This document shows, piece after piece, positions 1 through 5,890 of a stretch of DNA of 9,426 bases. Under the pieces are notes generated by a model, which worked only from the letters and a program-made list of their open reading frames with translations, did not search any database and was not told the origin of the DNA. Position 1 is the first letter of the stretch, and each line of letters starts with the position of its first letter. The translations under genes were made by a program, and so were the position numbers. The stretch lies in assembly GCA_937914675.1 (NCBI GenBank), contig CALDOC010000330.1, forward strand, positions 1 through 9,426, written 5' to 3'. This DNA is from an uncultured Sulfurimonas sp. (lineage in GTDB: Bacteria > Campylobacterota > Campylobacteria > Campylobacterales > Sulfurimonadaceae).

Positions 1-504
1 GAAGTCGACACTTTAATCATCCGCTCGCAAATGCAAGCCAGATACGCCCCTTTAAACTCTGGGCATTTTGGTTTGGGATTTGAAGCTTATACTCACTTTA
101 CTTCGCCCATTCGTCGCTACTCCGACCTTATTGTGCATAGACTTTTAAAAGCCATAAACGCGGGAGACACGGCAGAAGGTTCTTACGTATTGCGAAACAT
201 TGAATCTCTCGCTATGACCATAAGCGAGAAAGAACGAGAAGCGAGTACCATAGAGTCTGATTTTATGGCTAGAAAGTTCGCTCGTTGGGCTGAGTTAAAT
301 TTAGACAAAGAGTTTAAAGCTCGCATCTCCTCAACCGACCCAGAAGTAAAAGCGGATCTTAACGATGAGATAAAAGGTGCTAGACTCAACATAACGTCCA
401 GTGAAAACGTTTCGCTTTTTGAAGACGTTATTGTAAGAATAGACAAAGTTGACATAGCGAAAGCGAAAATATTTGCCGTAGTCGTTGGAAAAGTGGATGT
501 ATAA
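1..504 (+). CDS. rnr: Ribonuclease R (RNB-family 3'-5' exoribonuclease), C-terminal part
   Basis: Partial gene: the frame is open from base 1 and ends at TAA 502-504, giving the last 167 residues. RNase R degrades structured RNA from the 3' end in the cytoplasm and takes part in mRNA decay and rRNA/tmRNA quality control. The recognisable part is the RNB-family signature at residues 27-54, including HFGLGFEAYTHFTSPIRRYS, which lies near the end of the catalytic RNB domain. The acidic catalytic residues are upstream, outside the window. The tail at about 105-167 aligns with an S1 RNA-binding domain (GARLNITSSENVSLFEDVIVR), but it looks shortened and there is no lysine-rich C-terminal extension as in E. 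coli. The last codons overlap the start of holA by 8 nt, so the two genes are probably co-transcribed and translationally coupled. Family assignment is firm. Choosing rnr over another RNB enzyme rests on the S1-like tail and the holA neighbour. Confidence 0.93.
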   Translation, partial: EVDTLIIRSQMQARYAPLNSGHFGLGFEAYTHFTSPIRRYSDLIVHRLLKAINAGDTAEGSYVLRNIESLAMTISEKEREASTIESDFMARKFARWAELNLDKEFKARISSTDPEVKADLNDEIKGARLNITSSENVSLFEDVIVRIDKVDIAKAKIFAVVVGKVDV

Positions 505-1465
505 AAGCGAGTTAGACAAGCATATTCAAAATAGAAGCGTCGCGAACAGTTTTGTCTTTTTTGGCGAATCCATTTTTCTGATTGACATGTACGCAAAGAT
601 GATGACAACCATAGACGACGCGAACGTTTTAAACTACTACCATGACGAGTATGACTTCAACTCCGCAAAAGGACATCTCTCTCAAGGGTCTCTCTTTGGA
701 GATAGAAACATACTTGTCATCAAGAGTGAAAAAAAAATTCCTAAAAAAGAGCTAGAAATTCTACTAGACTCTTGCGAAAAAAATCCTGACAACATTTTTG
801 TATACGCCTACTATGGAAGCGACCACAAAGCCTACTCCGCTAAAACGGCTTTTGGCGCAAGAAGCACTATGAGCGTAAGGTTTTTCCATCCAAAAGATTT
901 TGAAGCGCAAAACATAGTGGCTGCGGTCGCGCAAGAAAAAAACGTGAAAATAGACAAATATACAATCTCGCATCTTCTTGGCATCCATAATGGAGACGTC
1001 GCTTTAGCTTCAAACGAGATAGAAAAATTTCAAGTATTTGACAGAGAGATTACAACTAAAGACGTTGAAAATTTAGTTTATGGACTCAGCGAGGTTAATC
1101 TTGATGATTTTATAAAAAAGCTTCTCGCAAAAAAAGAGTTTACCGACGATCTGAGAAACATACTAGAACACGGCGAAGACGAGATAAGAGTGCTTACGGC
1201 GATTACCACTTATCTCACTCAACTCTATATGTTTAACATCTACATAAGAGTCAACGGAGCCCCAAACGCGCTAGAAATTCTAGGCTACCCCGCCCCAAAG
1301 TTCATAGTGGATGAAAAAGCCGCTCTCTCTTTAAAGTTTAAACCCAGCGCGTACTCAAAACTTCATGAGTTGCTTTTGTCAAGCGAGCTAAAAATGAAAA
1401 GTTCACACGTTGACAAACACGCCATTTTACTTTCGACTTTGATTAGAGTTCAGAAATTATTGTAA
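497..1465 (+). CDS. holA: DNA polymerase III subunit delta (clamp-loader)
   Basis: Encodes 322 residues, a normal size for HolA. The delta subunit is the wrench of the clamp-loader complex: it binds the beta sliding clamp and opens it for loading at primer-template junctions. The protein begins MYKSELDKHIQ, followed by SFVFFGESIFLIDMYAKMM, the usual N-terminal strand and helix of the AAA+-like fold (delta lacks a working Walker A). LFGDRNILVIKSEKK follows at about residue 71. Residues 145-200 resemble the central helical region (ISHLLGIHNGDVALASNEIE), and the end is the helical collar domain. I chose ATG 497 rather than TTG 485: GGAA at 487-490 sits 6 nt before ATG, and ATGTATAA gives a compact 8-nt overlap with rnr. 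Stop is TAA 1463-1465. Delta subunits diverge strongly, so the call relies on pattern, length and position after rnr. Confidence 0.88.
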   Translation: MYKSELDKHIQNRSVANSFVFFGESIFLIDMYAKMMTTIDDANVLNYYHDEYDFNSAKGHLSQGSLFGDRNILVIKSEKKIPKKELEILLDSCEKNPDNIFVYAYYGSDHKAYSAKTAFGARSTMSVRFFHPKDFEAQNIVAAVAQEKNVKIDKYTISHLLGIHNGDVALASNEIEKFQVFDREITTKDVENLVYGLSEVNLDDFIKKLLAKKEFTDDLRNILEHGEDEIRVLTAITTYLTQLYMFNIYIRVNGAPNALEILGYPAPKFIVDEKAALSLKFKPSAYSKLHELLLSSELKMKSSHVDKHAILLSTLIRVQKLL

Positions 1466-1545
1466 AAATTTATAGAATGAAAGATTTTTAATTTATGGCG
1501 CTTAGATTTGGACGTTTGTGAGAAGGAGGCTATATTGGTAGCTGA

Positions 1546-1575
1546 CTGAACACATCATCCGAAGATGAGTGTCAG
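1546..1575. other. Strong hairpin in the holA-ilvC gap, UUCG loop on the minus strand
   Basis: The arms CTGAACACATCATC and GATGAGTGTCAG pair over 12 bp with two single-base bulges, around CGAA on the plus strand (TTCG on the minus strand). A C(UUCG)G tetraloop is exceptionally stable in RNA, so the hairpin is most natural in ilvC mRNA, where it would lie 12-41 nt past the stop. No T-run follows on either strand, so a classical intrinsic terminator is not supported. It could act as a 3'-end stabiliser or RNase barrier. A second small stem (GCTA-TATTGG-TAGC, 1529-1542) lies beside it, and a perfect AAGGAGG at 1523-1529 precedes that. The rest of the 121-nt gap (1466-1586) holds no gene I can support. 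Confidence 0.55.
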
Positions 1576-1586
1576 AAATTAAAACA

Positions 1587-2609
1587 CTAGTTTTTAGAAG
1601 TGTCTACGATTTTGTTTGAGCCAATCCATGGCATCATTTCACGAAGCTTGTTCCCAGTTACGGTGATAAGTTTCGTTTTATCGTTGTTACGCTCTGCGTT
1701 CATGCGAGGATAACCAGATTGACCTTCAAGGATGAAGTCTTTTGCGAATCTACCATCTTGGATTTCAGTCAAGATGTCTTTCATAGCTTGTTTAGACTCG
1801 GCGTTGATAACGCGTTTGCCTGAAACGTAATCGCCATACTCGGCAGTGTTGGAGATAGAGTATCTCATATCGGCAATACCACCCTCGAACATCAAGTCTA
1901 CAATTAGTTTAAGTTCATGAAGACACTCAAAGTACGCAAGTTCAGGAGCGTAACCAGCTTCGGTTAACGTCTCAAAACCAGCTTGCACAAGCGCGGTAGC
2001 GCCTCCACAAAGAACCGCTTGCTCACCAAAAAGGTCAGTTTCAGTTTCGTCTTTGAAAGTGGTTTCGATGATAGCGGTACGACCGCCACCAATTGCTGAA
2101 GCGTAAGAAAGAGCTAACTCTTTAGTGTTTCCAGAAGGGTTTTGACCAACGGCGATAAGATCGGGAATCCCACCACCGCGAACGAACTCTGAACGAACGG
2201 TGTGTCCCGGAGCTTTTGGAGCTATCATCGTTACGTTAACGTTAGCGGCTGGGTGAATGCGACCATAATGAATGTTAAAACCATGACCAAAAGCGATAGT
2301 CGCGCCGTCTTTAAGATTTGGAGCGATCTCCGCTTCATAAATCTCTTTTTGGTTTTCATCTGGAAGAAGAATCATAACAAGGTCGCTTTTCGCGGTAGCT
2401 TCGGCGATAGTAAGCACTTCAAAGTTTTTAGCTTCTGCTTTAGCCCATGAAGAACCACCTTTACGAAGACCTACGACAACGTTTACTCCGCTATCTCTTA
2501 AGTTTTCCGCGTGCGCGTGTCCTTGAGAACCAAAACCAATCATTGCAACTGTTTTGCTTTTGATTAAGTCTAAATTTGTGTCTTTGTCATAATAAACGTT
2601 TAATGCCAT
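1587..2609 (-). CDS. ilvC: Ketol-acid reductoisomerase, NADP+-dependent, class I
   Basis: Encodes 340 residues, typical of the short class I form (E. coli has a longer class II enzyme). It converts 2-acetolactate or 2-aceto-2-hydroxybutyrate to the dihydroxy acid for valine, isoleucine and leucine synthesis, using Mg2+ and NADPH. The N-terminal Rossmann domain shows GFGSQGHAHAENLRDSG at 25-41. The cofactor loop GLRKGGSSW (47-55), with Arg49, Ser53 and Ser54, fits NADPH preference. The knotted helical C-terminal domain carries the metal and catalytic acids Asp192 and Glu196 in TDLFGEQAVLCGG, then Glu228 and Glu232 in ELAYFECLHELKL, then SISNTAEYG at 251-259 with the substrate-binding serine. 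All expected residues are present. Start ATG (2607-2609) follows AAGGAA (2615-2620) at 5 nt. It stands alone on its strand, divergent from the gene at 2768 and convergent with holA. Confidence 0.98.
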   Translation of the reverse strand: MALNVYYDKDTNLDLIKSKTVAMIGFGSQGHAHAENLRDSGVNVVVGLRKGGSSWAKAEAKNFEVLTIAEATAKSDLVMILLPDENQKEIYEAEIAPNLKDGATIAFGHGFNIHYGRIHPAANVNVTMIAPKAPGHTVRSEFVRGGGIPDLIAVGQNPSGNTKELALSYASAIGGGRTAIIETTFKDETETDLFGEQAVLCGGATALVQAGFETLTEAGYAPELAYFECLHELKLIVDLMFEGGIADMRYSISNTAEYGDYVSGKRVINAESKQAMKDILTEIQDGRFAKDFILEGQSGYPRMNAERNNDKTKLITVTGNKLREMMPWIGSNKIVDTSKN

Positions 2610-2628
2610 TGTATTTCCTTGAGTTGTA

Positions 2629-2645
2629 TTAAGATTTCATCTTAA
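2629..2645 (-). promoter_or_regulatory. Perfect 7-bp inverted repeat in the ilvC leader
   Basis: TTAAGAT-TTC-ATCTTAA lies between the ilvC -10 box and its ribosome-binding site, roughly 5-20 nt into the predicted transcript. It could be an operator or a small 5' hairpin that protects or controls the mRNA. No leader peptide rich in branched-chain codons and no antiterminator/terminator pair is visible, so classical attenuation is not supported. The symmetry is seen directly; any function is inferred. Confidence 0.4.
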
Positions 2646-2656
2646 AAATTTGTCGC

Positions 2657-2685
2657 ATTATACTGAAAAAAAAGTAAAACTATTA
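2657..2685 (-). promoter_or_regulatory. Probable sigma-70 promoter of ilvC
   Basis: On the minus strand a perfect TATAAT (2657-2662) is preceded by a T-rich spacer (2663-2679) with eight T in a row. The -35 position has no good match. A strong -10 plus an upstream T tract instead of a conserved -35 is the style described for Campylobacterota vegetative promoters. The predicted start near 2650 leaves a leader of about 40 nt before the ilvC ATG. Confidence 0.7.
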
Positions 2686-2708
2686 TTAGAGTTTGCTTAG
2701 GTTTAATT

Positions 2709-2748
2709 CCGTATTTTGTATTTTAATATCACAAAATGTATAATACGG
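2709..2748. repeat. Inverted repeat CCGTATT...AATACGG spanning a promoter
   Basis: Seven-base arms at 2709-2715 and 2742-2748 pair exactly. The right arm overlaps the last three bases of the -10 box, and the left arm ends directly before the -35 box of the promoter for the gene at 2768. The placement is what a repressor operator would have, and it suits an autoregulated unit. It might also simply be chance symmetry in AT-rich DNA. No known regulator consensus was recognised. Confidence 0.45.
2716..2744 (+). promoter_or_regulatory. Sigma-70 promoter for the 2768-4146 gene pair
   Basis: TTGTAT (2716-2721), a 17-nt spacer, then a perfect TATAAT (2739-2744). This is the best-formed promoter in the window, with both boxes and ideal spacing. 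Transcription should begin near 2750-2752, giving a leader of only about 16 nt, with AGGAG at 2758-2762 placed 5 nt before the ATG at 2768. Confidence 0.75.
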
Positions 2749-2767
2749 TCAAAACATAGGAGTCGAT

Positions 2768-3418
2768 ATGAAAAAATTCAACCTTTTTAAAGAAATTATT
2801 ATAGTGAAGAAGTCTGATTTCATCCAAGCGATAAACTCGTTAAAAGTTTATGGAATAAATATAAAGGGCGAAATCAAATATGAACCTTTTGATGAAAAAG
2901 AAATTTTAATCTATCGTGGTCAACATATTAAAAAACCAACAAACGCGCTAACGCCTACGGCCGCGCCAAAACTATCGGATGTCTTAGGCAAAAATTATCA
3001 GATAGTCGAAGATGACGACAGAGTTTTAGTAAAAGCGTTTTCAAATTGGCAAGAGCTTATAGCGGTGAACACTCCTCGCGCGTCGTATGATGACACGACC
3101 GGTGACGGCGTTGATAAATTCGCCTTTGAATATATGGAAGAGATTGGCTGGCAAGCGACTGAATTCGATATTACGTATAGAACTTTAGTTGAGCTTTTGG
3201 AAGAGGAGTGCGAGGGAACTCTTTTATGCATAGAGCAAGAAAGCCCTTATCAATTTAGCGGTCTTGGATTTTTGGATGATGACGAACATGCTTGCAAAGT
3301 TTTATTTGATTTTTGCCAAAACAACATTAAGACGCAGATAAAAGAGTATAGCGACAAAGATAGGGAATTGCTAAGCGATGACGAACTCGAAGCGCTTGAG
3401 TTCTTTAAATGTCTATAA
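2768..3418 (+). CDS. Uncharacterised acidic protein, partner of the NYN-domain gene
   Basis: Encodes 216 residues; I do not recognise the family. The start is well supported: AGGAG lies 5 nt upstream of the ATG and a clear promoter stands just before it. There is no signal peptide or membrane segment, so it should be cytosolic. The protein is acidic: I count 43 Asp/Glu against 25 Lys/Arg, concentrated after residue 80 (VEDDDRV, MEEIG, LLEEECEG, LDDDEHA, LSDDELEALEFF). The N-terminal 65 residues are more basic and strand-rich, followed by a Pro/Thr/Ala linker (KPTNALTPTAAPK, about 57-69). A central stretch (SYDDTTGDGVDKFAFEYMEEIGW, quoted in part) may form a small alpha/beta domain. The gene overlaps the next one by 10 nt, so the two proteins are probably made together. 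The acidic partner of a slightly basic nuclease-like protein might be an inhibitor or adaptor, but that is only a hypothesis. Confidence 0.8.
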   Translation: MKKFNLFKEIIIVKKSDFIQAINSLKVYGINIKGEIKYEPFDEKEILIYRGQHIKKPTNALTPTAAPKLSDVLGKNYQIVEDDDRVLVKAFSNWQELIAVNTPRASYDDTTGDGVDKFAFEYMEEIGWQATEFDITYRTLVELLEEECEGTLLCIEQESPYQFSGLGFLDDDEHACKVLFDFCQNNIKTQIKEYSDKDRELLSDDELEALEFFKCL

Positions 3419-4146
3419 ACAAGCAAAAAATATCAATAGAATACAAATATAGGGGCTCGATAGAGTTTCCCGCCACGACGGAAGCTAAAGATATTTTTTT
3501 TCGTACGAAACAAGCTTACGCCAACCATGAAGAGGTGAGCGTAAAACTTGTTTTTTCCAACGCGAAACTCGCGAAGCTCAAGAAGTACCAAAAAGGGGCT
3601 TCGGAAAACGAACTTCTCAATTTGGATTTTTACATAGAGCTTGGCTCAATATTGGGCTTTAATACGGACGACGCTTTAAAACTAAAAAACTCAATCATTC
3701 TCACAAACGACACGGCTCACACCAGTTTCAACATCACCAAGAGATTAAAACTTATAAACAAAACGCGCAAATCCAAGGTAAGCGAAAGTTACCTATTTTG
3801 GGATATTGAAAATTTCTCCAGCGTCTCGTCCATATTTAACGAAATCATAGAGAAATACGAGATAGAGGATAAAAATATTTTCTTGGCGGCGAATCCAGAC
3901 TCGCTCTATCTCAAACGCGCGGAGTGGGAAGCGAATTTGTACGACTATGGAAAAACGTTGCAATCTTTCAATTTTGTAAAATGCGATCATGGAAAAAACG
4001 TCGCCGATGACGTTTTGTTGGAAAAATTTCAAGAGGTGAAAGCAAAAAACGCGAACGTTTTCATACTCACTTTTGACAGAGAATTAAAAGAGAGATTTAC
4101 GAAAATGGCTCACGAGAGTAACAATCTCTTTGTAATGGTGAAGTAG
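3409..4146 (+). CDS. NYN/PIN-like domain protein, putative ribonuclease
   Basis: Encodes 245 residues. The C-terminal half (about 127-245) reads as a NYN domain of the PIN-like nuclease superfamily: a first strand ending in an acid (YLFWDIENF, Asp132 with Asn135), a middle segment GKNVADDVLLEKF with Asp200 and Asp201, and a strand-acid VFILTFDRELKERF with Asp223. This order of acids is the metal-binding pattern of NYN/PIN nucleases, which usually cleave RNA. The N-terminal 125 residues are lysine-rich (net about +8 by my count), have no recognised fold, and could bind RNA or the partner protein. The ATG overlaps the upstream gene by 10 nt and has only a weak ribosome-binding site (GAG about 10 nt upstream), so coupled translation is likely. 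The TAG stop is 1 nt from the convergent ruvX stop. The domain call is made by eye. The similarity is moderate and the substrate unknown. Confidence 0.75.
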   Translation: MSINKQKISIEYKYRGSIEFPATTEAKDIFFRTKQAYANHEEVSVKLVFSNAKLAKLKKYQKGASENELLNLDFYIELGSILGFNTDDALKLKNSIILTNDTAHTSFNITKRLKLINKTRKSKVSESYLFWDIENFSSVSSIFNEIIEKYEIEDKNIFLAANPDSLYLKRAEWEANLYDYGKTLQSFNFVKCDHGKNVADDVLLEKFQEVKAKNANVFILTFDRELKERFTKMAHESNNLFVMVK

Positions 4147-4147
4147 C

Positions 4148-4552
4148 CTAGAGCGACGCAAGTTTGTTTTTGAGCAAATATCTTTGCAATATGATCATCG
4201 CGGAAATGGAGTCCACTCGACCGTCGCGTATGTATTTTATTTGTCCCTTCATCATGTTCTCGGCTTCTAGCGAACTTCCGGCTTCGTCTTGGTAAAATAT
4301 CTCACCTTTAAAATCAACAAGATTCATGAAATGCTCAATTCTGCGTTTCATCTCCTCTTCACTGCTTCCACCAAGAGGAACTCCAATCACGACAGCCTCC
4401 ACTTCCCACTCGTTTAGAACTTTTTTAACCTCCGCGGAAGCTTGATTGCGATTTTTTCTCACGACTGCGGGAAGCGGAGTAACAATGTCTTTATGCGCCG
4501 AATAGGCCAAGCCTATGCGTTTTAAACCCAAGTCTATCGCTATGTATTTCAT
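4148..4552 (-). CDS. ruvX: RuvX/YqgF RuvC-like nuclease (putative pre-16S rRNA nuclease or Holliday junction resolvase)
   Basis: Encodes 134 residues, normal for the family. YqgF in E. coli is implicated in 16S rRNA 5'-end maturation, and homologues have been described as Holliday junction resolvases. The RNase H-like fold shows MKYIAIDLGLKRIGLA with Asp7, the strand VEAVVIGVPLGGSSEEE, IFYQDEAGSSLEAE with Asp89 and Glu90, and the C-terminal VDSISAMIILQRYL with Asp114; all catalytic acids are in place. The usual DER.TS/T motif appears here as DEAGSS, as in other Campylobacterota. Its ATG follows the mnmE TAG directly with no gap, so it is the last gene of the rpmH operon. In many bacteria rsmG follows mnmE at this position. 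Confidence 0.93.
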   Translation of the reverse strand: MKYIAIDLGLKRIGLAYSAHKDIVTPLPAVVRKNRNQASAEVKKVLNEWEVEAVVIGVPLGGSSEEEMKRRIEHFMNLVDFKGEIFYQDEAGSSLEAENMMKGQIKYIRDGRVDSISAMIILQRYLLKNKLASL

Positions 4553-5890
4553 CTATTTGCCCAAACAAAACGAGCCGAACATTTTGTCCAACATCTCATC
4601 GTTTTCAAATGGTCGCGTTATGCTCGCCATCTCTTTTACCGCTTCGTTCAAATGAAAAGAAAATATTTCAAGTTCCTGAAAATCAAGTGGTTCGTAAGCG
4701 TCTTTGATGTTTGATAAAGCGTTTTCAACCGCCGAAACTTGTCTTTGAGATATAAGCGTCGTCTCGTCACTTGAATTTGTTCTGTCCATTATGTTTTCAA
4801 GCGATTTTATAAGCGAGTCCACCGTCTCTTTGGAGTTCAATTCCAAGTCAAAACTTATCTGATTCGACATAAATCGCTCTTGCAAATCTATCTTGTTTTT
4901 TACATATATTATCTTTTTGTCAAGAGCGTTTTTCTTGATGAGTTCCAATATTTGAAAATCTTCCGCGTCCATCTCTCTTGAAGCGTCAAAGAGGGCTATG
5001 ACTATATCGCTCCGCTCTATCGCCTCAAGACTTCGCTCAATTCCAATGCGTTCAATCTCGTCGCTCGCTTCACGAATTCCCGCTGTATCCACTATGCGAA
5101 TTAGGTGCGTGCCAATCCTCACTTGTTCTTCAATCGTGTCGCGAGTCGTTCCCGCGATGGAACTGACAATCGCCCTATCGTAATTCAACAACGCGTTCAA
5201 AAGAGAACTTTTTCCAACGTTTGGTTTTCCAACTATGGCGACTTTAAAACCCTGCATGAGACCCTCGCGAGATTTACTCGCAATTAAGGTTTTTTGCAAA
5301 GAGTTCTCAAGATCTTCCAACTTTGCCTTGATCTGCGATATCAAATCTTCGGGCAAGTCCTCTTCCGCGTAATCTATGCTAACTTCCGAATACGCAAGTA
5401 TGTGTATGATGTCGTCGCGTATTGTTTCAACGTAACGTTTCAGAGAACCTTTCATTTGAGCCGCGAGAATTTTGGCGCTATCTTCACTTTTAGCTTCAAT
5501 AAGTTGCGCTATGGCTTCGGCTTCGCTTAAATCTATGCGACCGTTAAAAAACGCGCGTTTGGAAAACTCACCGGGAGTCGCAAGTCTAGCTCCCGCGTTC
5601 ACCGTCGCTTTCAATACGCTTTGCGCTACGATAAAACCACCGTGACACTGTATTTCTACGACGTTTTCCGCCGTAAATGAATAAGGAGCTTTAAAGTAAA
5701 TAACTATCGCTTCGTCGATTAGTTCGTTCTTGCCATTGTAAATAGCGCTTAACGTGGCATGTCTTGGAGAAAAATCATTTTTTTTTGAGAGGTTTTTTGC
5801 TATTTGTAAAGCTTTATCCCCACTTATTCTAATAATGGAGATTGAGCCTACGCCATTTGCCGTTGCAATGGCTGTGATTGTGTCAGTCAT
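4553..5890 (-). CDS. mnmE: tRNA uridine-5-carboxymethylaminomethyl modification GTPase MnmE
   Basis: Encodes 445 residues (family about 440-460). With MnmG it installs the cmnm5 group on U34 of tRNAs that read A/G-ending codons. The N-terminal formyl-tetrahydrofolate-binding domain begins DTITAIATANGVGSISIIR, with VVEIQCHGG at 77-85. The helical domain is split by the Ras-like G domain: G1 GKPNVGKS at 221-228, G2 AGTTRDT at 246-252, G3 DTAG at 268-271 and G4 NKID at 332-335. The C-terminus is FCLGK, with the conserved Cys442; the usual motif is FCIGK, so Leu for Ile is a mild change. The start ATG shares one base with the jag TAA, and the stop touches the ruvX ATG. The ribosome-binding site is weak, so translation is probably coupled to jag. 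Confidence 0.98.
   Translation of the reverse strand: MTDTITAIATANGVGSISIIRISGDKALQIAKNLSKKNDFSPRHATLSAIYNGKNELIDEAIVIYFKAPYSFTAENVVEIQCHGGFIVAQSVLKATVNAGARLATPGEFSKRAFFNGRIDLSEAEAIAQLIEAKSEDSAKILAAQMKGSLKRYVETIRDDIIHILAYSEVSIDYAEEDLPEDLISQIKAKLEDLENSLQKTLIASKSREGLMQGFKVAIVGKPNVGKSSLLNALLNYDRAIVSSIAGTTRDTIEEQVRIGTHLIRIVDTAGIREASDEIERIGIERSLEAIERSDIVIALFDASREMDAEDFQILELIKKNALDKKIIYVKNKIDLQERFMSNQISFDLELNSKETVDSLIKSLENIMDRTNSSDETTLISQRQVSAVENALSNIKDAYEPLDFQELEIFSFHLNEAVKEMASITRPFENDEMLDKMFGSFCLGK

Noticed and set aside
485..497. TTG start for holA at 485
   Set aside because: ATG at 497 has GGAA 6 nt upstream and gives the usual N-terminus; the extra four residues from TTG are not needed.
183..608. 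Long open frame on the minus strand opposite rnr/holA
   Set aside because: It lies opposite two well-supported genes, has no recognisable protein features and no start signals.
1581..1594. AAAAC-ACTA-GTTTT stem at the ilvC stop as a terminator
   Set aside because: The stem is 5 bp and almost all A-T, and the flanking T-run is too short; it would not be stable enough.
4174..4187. GCAAA-TATC-TTTGC inverted repeat near the ruvX end
   Set aside because: A 5-bp stem inside ruvX coding sequence with no following T-run; not a credible terminator.
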